Assembly (NCBI GenBank): GCA_031556035.1 | Contig: JAVBTT010000034.1 | Span: 1-64,000, forward strand | Origin: JAVBTT01 sp031556035 | GTDB lineage: Bacteria > Bacillota > Clostridia > Oscillospirales > UBA929 | Direction of reading: 5' to 3' | Length of the DNA stretch: 64,000 nucleotides | In this document: positions 17,471 to 25,374 of the stretch, one piece after another | Layout: every line of letters begins with the position of its first letter | Numbering within the stretch: position 1 is the stretch's first letter | The notes under the pieces: generated by a model | The model's input: only the letters and a program-made list of their open reading frames with translations | What the model was told of the DNA's origin: nothing | Database searches by the model: none | Position numbers and translations under genes: made by a program

Positions 17471-17505
17471 ATCTGTATTCCCCGCAGAAGGCGGGGAATA
17501 CAGAT
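17471..17505 (-). terminator. 15-bp hairpin between the second pair of lyase genes
   Basis: ATCTGTATTCCCCGC (17471-17485) pairs perfectly with 17491-17505 around a 5-nt loop. It lies directly after the 2011-aa gene stop and before the 1181-aa gene, in the same position as the hairpin between the other two lyase genes. No strong U-tract follows. Confidence 0.55.
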
Positions 17506-17515
17506 CAGATTCTTT

Positions 17516-20500
17516 TTACGGTACGGTCACGGTGAACATGAAGCTGTAGCTTGGGAACAGTACCGGGTATTTCACTCCTTTGACGGTAATCTTTGTCCCG
17601 CTCTCTAGTGGTGAGGCGTCCAGCCCCAGAACCTCAATTGTCCGCCTGTCGTCGAGAACCTTGGCATTGTAGCCGACGCCCCCTATGCTCACGCAGCCGC
17701 TCCCGCTCTTGAGGGCGACGTTGTCGTTGAACTGCATCAGCAGCCTGCCTTCCAGAATTTGGGCGTTTGCCTCCCAGATGTTTGTGTTGTACGGCACGAC
17801 CTTGATTTCGCACGAGCCCTCGTATCCGTCGCAGGTGACCACAAGCTCGTAGGTTCCGGCCCCGGGCGCGGCGGGTATGTACATCCTGCCCGCGCCGTTT
17901 GCTACCGCCGTCTCATAGAGAAGCTCGTCGCCGACTTTGAGATACGCCCTGAGCGCGACGCCCTCCGGCGCGTCCGCCGCCGTTATGTCGAGGTATGCCG
18001 CAAGGCTGGCTACGATAGTCGGAGTCGATACGGAGACCTCCAGCGGCTGCGCTATGCCAGTCATCGCTATTTCCTCAGTGTTGTACATGAAGAAAAGCCT
18101 CTCGGCCTGGATGCCGTTGTCAACCTTTGAGTACACGTCCTGCAGGTCTCTGTCTCCGCTGAGGCGGAGGACGTACTGAGCTGTCCGCCAGGTTGTCCCT
18201 CCGATGTTCACCTGCGTCACCAGCCGGTTGTCGTATTTCGGGGAGGCCAGCAGCATGTTTCCGACGCAGTTGGATATCACCAGGAATTTTTCATTCTCTC
18301 CGATTGCCGGGGCATCGGCCTTTATGACGTTTCCGCCGCCAGACGTCTCGTTCGTGACCGAAAGATAGGTGTTGGTCTTGAGAAGCAATATTGAATAGGT
18401 GCCGTCGTCATTGTTGACGAGCCGGAAGAAGGGTGCGTCCGTCTTCTTCACGAGGGTTGCGACCTCGCCGCTTTCGCCGACGTCGTAGTACGAAATCGAC
18501 GGCTCGTAGGAGCTGGCGGTGCTGTAGGACCTCACGTAAAGGGGCTCAAGCCTGGTCCGCAGCTGGAAGTAAGGCTCGCACGGGGCGTCCAGCGGCTGCC
18601 CGTTATAATTTGTAAGGGTGGCGAAGTTCAGGTTGTCGAGGTGAACCAGCCCCTGCGGGCGGGTGGCCTCGGCGGCTCTCTTTGTCCAGATCAGGTCCAC
18701 GCCCTCCACACCGGTGTACAGGGCCAGCCCCTGCTCGAAGCAGGGCCTGAACTCGCCCCTGTTGAGCCCGTTGCTGTCGTTGTCGAAGCGGACCGGGTAG
18801 TAGTTCCTGCTGGTATCGTGCTGGACGTTCGGTATGATGCCGAAGGGCACCTGCGTCTCGCCCGGATACATTTCGGCCGCGTAGAGGTTGTACTTCGCGC
18901 AGTACTCAAAGGCCTTCGCCAGCCTGTTGTCGTACAGCGAGTACAGATCCACGCCCTGATTCTTCGCGATCATGCAGGTCTCGGCCAGGCAGCCGATGGC
19001 AAGCATGGCGTGAGCCTGGTCGCGTCCGGTCTCCATCGTCTGACCGTTTTCGTTGACATAAGCGAAGATTGAGCCGTTGATGTGGATATCCTGATACATG
19101 GTTGTGGCGCGCACAAAGATGTCGTTGTTGTCGCACAGCACACCGATTGAGATCATGGTGACAAACGCCCCGGCGTCCCAGTTGCCATTGGCGATCAGAG
19201 GCTCTCCGGCATCTATGATGGCGGGATACACCACGTTCAGCATAAAATTCTGCATCGCCTTGAAATCGTTGTCGCCGTAGCCCTCGTATCCGCCCTCGAA
19301 GTAGCGCAGAATCTCCGCCGCGCAGGCGTACTTATAGCCGTTGAGTCCGGCGCCCAGAATCCTGTCGCGCCCATCTATGATCTTCAGGGTATCGGCCCAT
19401 GCGTTCAAAATTTCCAGCGCCTTGTCCGCGTAGCGGCCATCCCCCGTGCAGACCCAGAGCAGGGCGTTGAAGTACGCGGCGTTGCCGCCCTTTTCGAAAT
19501 CCCCGATGCCGGCGGATTCTCCGCCTCCTCGCCCGACCCCTACAAGGGGCTTCGGGGTGTAATTAAAGCTTGCCATATCGTATGGCACGCTGCTGAGCAG
19601 TCTCTGGTAGTCCGAATACCAGGGCTCCAGCTTGTTTTGTACGCCGTATCTCATGCGCTCCAGGTTATCAGTGCTTTGCAGGACGCCCGGGTGGTTGAAG
19701 ATGCGCACGCCTGCGTCAGCCGACGCCTGATAGCCGGAGCCGCTGTATTTTACGGCGAACTTGTGGGCTCCGGCGCTCAGCCCCGAAACCGTTGCGCGCA
19801 TCAGGCCGCCGGAACAGACGACGACCGCCTCCGTGCCCTCGACGCTGTAATTAGCCGGATTTACGTCGCCGTTCACGGGCTTCCAGAACAGCTCCGCGTT
19901 AGACCCCGACACACTGTGGCTGACCTCCAGCAGGTCGCTTCCGGCCACATCCTCAAACAGGAAGCGGTATTCGGTGTTCTGGGCGGCGCTGCCCGTGCCC
20001 TGCATCGTGCTGTCCGTCATTTTGATGTTGTACTTGTGCACGCCGTCATCCCTGTAGGTGTTCAGGTGCGAGAAAATTCTGAAATAATCCGATATCCCGT
20101 AGTAGTCGATCTGGAAACGCCCATTATAGCTCGGGTAGGGGGCCGTCGCCTTGACCTCGTATACCCTGTTGGTGCTCGGGTTCCCGCTTCCGCCAATGAA
20201 GTTGTAGTACTGATGGGTGTTGGCAAGGAACTCCTCCGCCGTGAAATAGTTCTGTATGGACAGGTATTTGCCGGTCTCCAGGCACTTGACTGAATACCAG
20301 CTCACTCCCGCTCCGTAAGCTTCTTTCGCCTTGGACTCCGGCCAGTCCAGATTTGTGTAGTAGTCCAGCACGTACATCGCGAACGTCGAGGCCTCGGATA
20401 CGTTGTCCGTGAGCCCCAGGCTTTCGGTGGCCGGGTCGACCTTGACATACTGTCCGGACGTGTTCTTCATCCTGAATATCTTGGCCGCTGTCCGGCTGTT

Positions 20501-23500
20501 GTTGGAGTAATTTCCCATATCGGCCCGTTCGGGCTGATATGCCACCGCGCCCTCTACGAGGCCGTCAATGGCCTTTTGAAGGTTTTCAAGGGCCAAATCG
20601 ACCTCGTCCTGCGTCGCGGCGGCGTCCGCGCTCACCTGCGCGGCCGCTGTAACAGCCGCCGCTAGCGCTGCCCAGGACTGCGCGGTATAATACTCCTGCC
20701 TCAAGGCCCTCGCTTCGGCGATCAGCGCGTCGAGCGCTGTCTTGTCAACCCCGCCCTCCGCGATCAGGATGGTAATCGTGTCGGTGACAGTAGCCTTCTT
20801 GACGGATGTGGCTTTGATGTCGGCGGCAAGCTCATCCTCCGGCATTGATGTCAGGGTCAGCTTGAGCTCCGTATCGCCGATGAGCTCATAAGCGACGCAG
20901 CTCTTGAGCTCCGCGGGGATATCCCAGTTGACGCGTTTGAGGCTGGATTCTGTGCGCACGTCGGCCGTGACGGTGATTGAATCGCCGATACGCGACAGGA
21001 CGTTTTTGTCGGCGGACAGGGAGATGGATACGTCGTATGGCTTGTCCGTGTATACCATAGCGGCGTACCAGTTGGCTCTGCGCCCGGCCTCGTTGTTCAC
21101 CGTGCCCCCTGAGCGCAGCCGCAGGGCGACGAACTCATTGAGCAGGTCTATCTCCTCTTGCTCGGCGGCACCTGGAACCTGATTCTGGTAGTGGTTGGCG
21201 AGGGCCTCGAAGCCAAAGGGCCAGATGCTGGTGTTTTGCGTCCTGGTCTTGTCGGAGATAAATGTGTCCGAACGGCCGTCCCAGTCCCTTATTGAGCCGT
21301 ACGCGGCGGTGTAGAGCCCGCCGGTCAGCACGCGTTCGTCATATGCGCCGTAAATGTCCAAGCCCTGATTCCAGGCGAGATCTGCCTGAAGGGCCTGCCC
21401 GGTGATACCCATCCGGGCGTGGTTCTGGTCGCGGCTGCTTTCCTGATTTTCACCCCACGGGTAAATATAGCCGGGCAGGCATCCCATTGAAACGCAGTAG
21501 TCCTCCCGCCACATCCCGGTATAGCGCTGCTTCAGCGCGTCGTTGAATAACGCTGTGTCCTCCAGATAGACCGCCAGCGCCATGTTGAAATAAGCGATCA
21601 GCGAGTCCCAGTTACCGTTGGCCTGCGGATAGTAATCGTATACCTGGGCCAGAATCATCTCGCGGATGAAGGCCTCAAAGGCGGCCATATCGGCGTCCGA
21701 CCACTTGTCCTCCTCCGGTATGCTGGGGTCGTTGTTGTAGATATACTTCAATATCTCCGCAGCATTCAGGAAATCCGGCCCAACAATGACCAGGCGCAGC
21801 TTGATGTCATTTGACTTCACAATGGTCGTTAGTGTCGAGGCCCAGTTGTTGAGGACGCTTATCGCCGTTTTCGCGTAGGCCGGGTTGCCGTCCAGATAGT
21901 ACATCAGGGCATAATAATACGCCTTGCTTGCGCCCCGGGTTATTTCAGTTCCGCCGATATTCGGGTTGTTGTAAGGCCCTACGTTCAGTGTGGCCACAGC
22001 ATTGCCCTGCGAGGGGTTGCTGTTAAACCAGTTTATGGCGCTCTGGAGTTCACTGTAGCCTTTCGCGTATACCGAATCGGCTGTGCTCTTGTTCGCCTTG
22101 ATGTTGTCCAGGTCCTCTAGCGTGAAATTAATGCCCGGATGCTCGAACACGAAGTCGTCGTTGAGATAGGGGATTTCGTCGTCTGTCGCCCACGTATCGC
22201 CTACATAGGTCACGTCGAAATAATCCAGGTTGGGCCCGTCGTACACGCCCTGACCCGGAGGCGCCTCGATGCCCAGGGTGACGGTGTTCTCGCCCTTGTC
22301 CAGCCAGACGGTCATGTAGTTGTTGTTCCACCTGGTGTTGCCTCTCACGTTTGCCCAGCTGTTTGCCGTGGTCGGATCCCAGGCGGTGTTGGCCTCAGGG
22401 TCATAGCTGTCGTTGAAGCCGGAGACGTTGAAGATCATCCAGCCCGCCCAGTGGGGATCCATGTCGTTGGTAAAATCCGCAGCATCGTCGTTGATGATGA
22501 CACGGCAGTTGCGCTCGTCGCGGTCGTTGCGGTAGCCGCCCGTCTTGACGCCTGGGTTGTTATACACGAAGTGAAGCTGGTAAACGCCAGCCTCCGGCAC
22601 GGTCACCCTCCAGCTCGCCCTGTCCTGCCCGGAGGGGATGGTGTTGGCGGCGCCGCCGACCGCAGCCGTAAAGCTGGCGACTGAATCGCTGAAATCCACG
22701 TATTTTCCGCCGTCCGCGCCGGTCAGGACAATGTCCGCGTCGTCTGCGGTCGTCGCTGTCCTGTTCGTGCCGCACGGCACGACGTCCCCGTCATTTCTTA
22801 TGTAGATGTTTCCCGCGCTCTTGTAAAAGGCCTCTGCCTGCACCCTTGTCGTAAAGCGCTCGGGGGGCGGGGGCTCAACCGGCTCGCCCAGCGTGACCCT
22901 CATGGTCGGCGGAGGGGCGGCGGGGTTGGAGGGATGGGTCCGGATCGTGTAAAACTGTAAGGTGCCCGACCCATCGCCCGAGACATGGAGACAGACCTCT
23001 TTTCTGCCGGCCTTCAGCGCGTTTTTGAAAATCGCGGACAGATCAACCGAGCCGTGGAAATTGCCGTTCACGGTTCCCTCGCCGCTCCCCGTTATTGTCA
23101 GGCTGGCCGTGGGGGAGTCCGCGATATCGTCCGGGCGGCTGTTGTAGGTGATATTGTCCGAAGTCCATTTGACAGAGCCGTCAGAGGACAGCATATTTTC
23201 GCACTCGGTGAACGTCAGCGTCATCGGGTCATGTGATTTCCGGTACCACAGGTTGAATTCCATGTCGTCAATGTCGTAGCCCACCGTGTCAAGCCCCGTC
23301 AGGTCAAAGCGCAGGTAGCCGTGCCGGTTTCCGTTGTTCCCGACCATGATTTTGAACCTGATGTTGTTGTCCGTGGAGCTGGAGGTCTTCATGACGGTAT
23401 CCCCGCTGCTCCTCTGCACATAGGCGCTGCCCGCGTCGTCCGCGATAAAATCGACCTCCCCGCCCGCCTCGGCGAGGGCCGCCTGAAGCGGGAAGCAGGA

Positions 23501-23551
23501 CAGCACGAGTGCCACGCAGATAAAAACTGAAAGCGCTTTTTTTGTCTTCAT
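17516..23551 (-). CDS. Giant secreted protein with two alginate-lyase-like domains, CBMs and shared C-terminal module
   Basis: 2011 aa from the ATG at 23551, chosen over an upstream ATG at 23605 because AAAGGAG precedes it and the signal peptide (MKTKKALSVFICVALVLSCF) starts there. Approximate order: DNRLRE-type beta-sandwich (30-220), CBM6/35-like domain (235-450), lyase domain A (468-860; NGNWD and SSRDQNHAR motifs), Ig-like (860-955), FIVAR (955-1022), beta-trefoil/fascin-like (1023-1225), FN3-like (1225-1305), lyase domain B (1306-1645; again NGNWD and ETGRDQAHA), second trefoil-like domain (1660-1830), C-terminal module (1836-2011). Lyase plus trefoil is thus present twice and looks like an internal duplication. 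It heads the operon with the 1181-aa lyase and is divergent from the isomerase operon. Confidence 0.8.
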   Translation of the reverse strand: MKTKKALSVFICVALVLSCFPLQAALAEAGGEVDFIADDAGSAYVQRSSGDTVMKTSSSTDNNIRFKIMVGNNGNRHGYLRFDLTGLDTVGYDIDDMEFNLWYRKSHDPMTLTFTECENMLSSDGSVKWTSDNITYNSRPDDIADSPTASLTITGSGEGTVNGNFHGSVDLSAIFKNALKAGRKEVCLHVSGDGSGTLQFYTIRTHPSNPAAPPPTMRVTLGEPVEPPPPERFTTRVQAEAFYKSAGNIYIRNDGDVVPCGTNRTATTADDADIVLTGADGGKYVDFSDSVASFTAAVGGAANTIPSGQDRASWRVTVPEAGVYQLHFVYNNPGVKTGGYRNDRDERNCRVIINDDAADFTNDMDPHWAGWMIFNVSGFNDSYDPEANTAWDPTTANSWANVRGNTRWNNNYMTVWLDKGENTVTLGIEAPPGQGVYDGPNLDYFDVTYVGDTWATDDEIPYLNDDFVFEHPGINFTLEDLDNIKANKSTADSVYAKGYSELQSAINWFNSNPSQGNAVATLNVGPYNNPNIGGTEITRGASKAYYYALMYYLDGNPAYAKTAISVLNNWASTLTTIVKSNDIKLRLVIVGPDFLNAAEILKYIYNNDPSIPEEDKWSDADMAAFEAFIREMILAQVYDYYPQANGNWDSLIAYFNMALAVYLEDTALFNDALKQRYTGMWREDYCVSMGCLPGYIYPWGENQESSRDQNHARMGITGQALQADLAWNQGLDIYGAYDERVLTGGLYTAAYGSIRDWDGRSDTFISDKTRTQNTSIWPFGFEALANHYQNQVPGAAEQEEIDLLNEFVALRLRSGGTVNNEAGRRANWYAAMVYTDKPYDVSISLSADKNVLSRIGDSITVTADVRTESSLKRVNWDIPAELKSCVAYELIGDTELKLTLTSMPEDELAADIKATSVKKATVTDTITILIAEGGVDKTALDALIAEARALRQEYYTAQSWAALAAAVTAAAQVSADAAATQDEVDLALENLQKAIDGLVEGAVAYQPERADMGNYSNNSRTAAKIFRMKNTSGQYVKVDPATESLGLTDNVSEASTFAMYVLDYYTNLDWPESKAKEAYGAGVSWYSVKCLETGKYLSIQNYFTAEEFLANTHQYYNFIGGSGNPSTNRVYEVKATAPYPSYNGRFQIDYYGISDYFRIFSHLNTYRDDGVHKYNIKMTDSTMQGTGSAAQNTEYRFLFEDVAGSDLLEVSHSVSGSNAELFWKPVNGDVNPANYSVEGTEAVVVCSGGLMRATVSGLSAGAHKFAVKYSGSGYQASADAGVRIFNHPGVLQSTDNLERMRYGVQNKLEPWYSDYQRLLSSVPYDMASFNYTPKPLVGVGRGGGESAGIGDFEKGGNAAYFNALLWVCTGDGRYADKALEILNAWADTLKIIDGRDRILGAGLNGYKYACAAEILRYFEGGYEGYGDNDFKAMQNFMLNVVYPAIIDAGEPLIANGNWDAGAFVTMISIGVLCDNNDIFVRATTMYQDIHINGSIFAYVNENGQTMETGRDQAHAMLAIGCLAETCMIAKNQGVDLYSLYDNRLAKAFEYCAKYNLYAAEMYPGETQVPFGIIPNVQHDTSRNYYPVRFDNDSNGLNRGEFRPCFEQGLALYTGVEGVDLIWTKRAAEATRPQGLVHLDNLNFATLTNYNGQPLDAPCEPYFQLRTRLEPLYVRSYSTASSYEPSISYYDVGESGEVATLVKKTDAPFFRLVNNDDGTYSILLLKTNTYLSVTNETSGGGNVIKADAPAIGENEKFLVISNCVGNMLLASPKYDNRLVTQVNIGGTTWRTAQYVLRLSGDRDLQDVYSKVDNGIQAERLFFMYNTEEIAMTGIAQPLEVSVSTPTIVASLAAYLDITAADAPEGVALRAYLKVGDELLYETAVANGAGRMYIPAAPGAGTYELVVTCDGYEGSCEIKVVPYNTNIWEANAQILEGRLLMQFNDNVALKSGSGCVSIGGVGYNAKVLDDRRTIEVLGLDASPLESGTKITVKGVKYPVLFPSYSFMFTVTVP
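17519..18046 (-). repeat. Copy 4 of the 176-residue C-terminal module
   Basis: Last 176 residues of the 2011-aa protein, joined directly to its second trefoil-like domain without a discoidin domain between. The module therefore moves as a unit independent of its neighbour domain. Confidence 0.85.
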
Positions 23552-23716
23552 GGGATAATCGCTCCTTTCTTTTTTTGGAAGCTCCATCCATTCTTTGCCG
23601 AACAATATATAAGCATCCTCCTTTTTAGTAAGCTTGCCCCAGGTTCGGGGCTCACTTCAGCGAAATACACAATTATTAACAAAAATAAATAAAGATACAT
23701 TTATAGTATAGTATAT

Positions 23717-23745
23717 ATGATACAAAGCTATCTCAGTAAACACAA
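23717..23745 (-). promoter_or_regulatory. Candidate promoter of the 2011-aa/1181-aa lyase operon
   Basis: On the minus strand: TTGTGT (23745-23740), 17-nt spacer, TATCAT (23722-23717). The -35 lies inside the left arm of the 23-bp inverted repeat and mirrors the plus-strand promoter at 23844-23872. The rest of 23552-23977 is AT-rich and holds no gene. Confidence 0.5.
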
Positions 23746-23851
23746 TCTGTTTTCTTTTGATTAATGTGGGTAAATTCAAGAACTTGCCCCGAGATTTCCG
23801 GCAGGCCGGCGAAAAAAACCGACATTCCTCAAAAGAAAACGGATTGCGTTT
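23738..23851. promoter_or_regulatory. Paired operator-like inverted repeat in a divergent promoter region
   Basis: Arms 23738-23760 and 23829-23851 are reverse complements at 21 of 23 positions, separated by 68 nt. Each contains TCAAAAGAAAAC three bases before a -35 box (TTGTGT leftward, TTGCGT rightward). The spacing is too long for a normal terminator; a twin binding site for one regulator serving both directions fits better. The locus's YesN-like protein is one candidate. Confidence 0.6.
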
Positions 23852-23872
23852 TTTTGAAAACCATTATACTAT
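23844..23872 (+). promoter_or_regulatory. Candidate promoter of the D-lyxose isomerase operon
   Basis: TTGCGT (23844-23849), 17-nt spacer, TACTAT (23867-23872), about 105 nt before the isomerase start. The -35 overlaps the right arm of the 23-bp inverted repeat. Confidence 0.5.
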
Positions 23873-23977
23873 ATAGCAAATCGTCGCCGGTGGATTTCCG
23901 GAATCATTGTATAAATTTGTGAAATATGAGCTCGTCGGCCCTTTGGACAGGGCCGACGAGGAAAGGGGATCGGTACA

Positions 23978-24664
23978 TTGAAACGTTCGGAGATTAACGC
24001 CATTATCCGCGACGCGATCCGGTTCGCGGAGAAGTTCTCCTTTGCCCTGCCGCCGTTCGCGTCGTGGACCCCGGAGGATTGGATGTCCAAGGGGCGGGAG
24101 TGCGACGAGATACGGGACAATATGCTGGGCTGGGACATTACAGACTACGGCCTGGGCAGATTTGACGACGTGGGTCTGGCCCTGGTCACCATCCGCAACG
24201 GCAACCAGACAAATCCCAAATACTCCAAGCCTTACGCGGAGAAGCTGCTTATCAGCGCGGAGGGGCAGGTATGCCCCATGCATTTTCATTGGAACAAAAT
24301 GGAGGACATCATTAACCGGGGCGGGGGAACCCTCATGATGCAGCTATACAATGCCGACGAAAATGAGGGGCTGGCCGACACAGACGTCAGCGTAGTCAGT
24401 GACGGGGTTGCACTTAACGTGTCTGCCGGGACGGTTCTGGAGCTGCCCCCGGGCGCGAGCGTGACCCTCACTCCCCGGATGTATCACGCGTTCTGGGCGA
24501 AGGAGGGCGGTGGCAGGGTGCTGATTGGCGAGGTCAGCCAGTGCAACGACGACAACACCGACAACCGTTTTTACGAGCCGCTGGGACGCTTTCCGGCCAT
24601 TGACGAGGATGAGCCCCCCATACGGCTCCTGTGCAATGAATATCCAAAAGGTATGCGCACCTGA
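23978..24664 (+). CDS. D-lyxose/D-mannose ketol-isomerase (cupin)
   Basis: 228 aa from a TTG at 23978 with an AAAGGGG ribosome site about 9 nt upstream. It matches the cupin-fold D-lyxose isomerase family (EC 5.3.1.15). The metal-binding HFHWNKMED motif (two His plus Glu) and a later His in MYHAFW are visible, as is the family's N-terminal SWTPEDW region. Known members interconvert D-lyxose with D-xylulose and D-mannose with D-fructose. The stop overlaps the next gene's ATG by one base, so the two are translationally coupled. With the fructokinase of this locus it could channel mannose or lyxose freed from the polysaccharide. Cytoplasmic; no signal peptide. Confidence 0.85.
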   Translation: MKRSEINAIIRDAIRFAEKFSFALPPFASWTPEDWMSKGRECDEIRDNMLGWDITDYGLGRFDDVGLALVTIRNGNQTNPKYSKPYAEKLLISAEGQVCPMHFHWNKMEDIINRGGGTLMMQLYNADENEGLADTDVSVVSDGVALNVSAGTVLELPPGASVTLTPRMYHAFWAKEGGGRVLIGEVSQCNDDNTDNRFYEPLGRFPAIDEDEPPIRLLCNEYPKGMRT

Positions 24665-25266
24665 TGAAAAAGCCCATACTTGTCGTCGGCAGCCCCGAGC
24701 CGCCCTATCACCCGCTGGACAATCTGTCCGCGCTTGGCGGCCTGTTGTGCGACGACAGCCTGTTTTTCACGGAGGATCACGACTGTTTTTTGAGGCTGCG
24801 TGAGTTCGGCCTGCTCATCTCCTACGTCGACAGTTACAGGCGTCCGCTCACCGTAGCCCAGGCGTCCGCGCTGAGCGGCCATCTGCTAGGCGGCGGAAAC
24901 GCCCTGATTCTGCATAACGGGATATCACTGCAGGACACTCCGGGGCTCGCGGAGATACTGGGGGCGCGCTTCACGCACCACCCGGAGGCCCGCAGGCTGC
25001 GCGTCCGGGCAGTGGAGGATCATCCGGTCACCGCAGGCGTGCGGGAGTTTGAGATTTTTGACGAGCCATACCATTTTGAAGCGCTCGGAAATCTCAGCGT
25101 TCTGGCGGTATACGAGCAGGACGGCGTTTCGATGCCCGCGGCCTGGGAACGGCTTTGCGGCAGGGGCAGACAGATATATCTGATGCCCGGGCACGATTCG
25201 TCCGCCCTTCAGTGCGCGGAATACGCGCGGCTGATTCAAAACGCCGTCAATTATTTGAACGCCTAA
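24664..25266 (+). CDS. ThuA-like protein
   Basis: 200 aa. The fold pattern is that of ThuA (class I amidotransferase-like): a starting beta strand ILVVGS, a GGGNALILHNG segment after a helix, DHPVTAGV in the middle and a C-terminal PGHDSSALQ followed by a helix ending NAVNYL. ThuA-like proteins occur in sugar-catabolic operons and are linked to oxidised disaccharide metabolism, but the reaction of this member is unknown. It is translationally coupled to the isomerase by a TGATG overlap. Cytoplasmic. Confidence 0.75.
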   Translation: MKKPILVVGSPEPPYHPLDNLSALGGLLCDDSLFFTEDHDCFLRLREFGLLISYVDSYRRPLTVAQASALSGHLLGGGNALILHNGISLQDTPGLAEILGARFTHHPEARRLRVRAVEDHPVTAGVREFEIFDEPYHFEALGNLSVLAVYEQDGVSMPAAWERLCGRGRQIYLMPGHDSSALQCAEYARLIQNAVNYLNA

Positions 25267-25374
25267 AGTTTACCCACATTTTTCTCAAGAATGTCTGTAT
25301 ATATTTTGTTCATACCTTGGTAATATTTATGTGTGAGCATTGCTCCAGCCAGTATAAATAGGAGGTATGAAGAG

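Noticed and set aside
23743..23846. The inverted repeat read as one large terminator hairpin, since a T-run follows the right arm.
   Set aside because: The 68-nt loop is too long and each arm coincides with a -35 box; paired operator sites explain it better.
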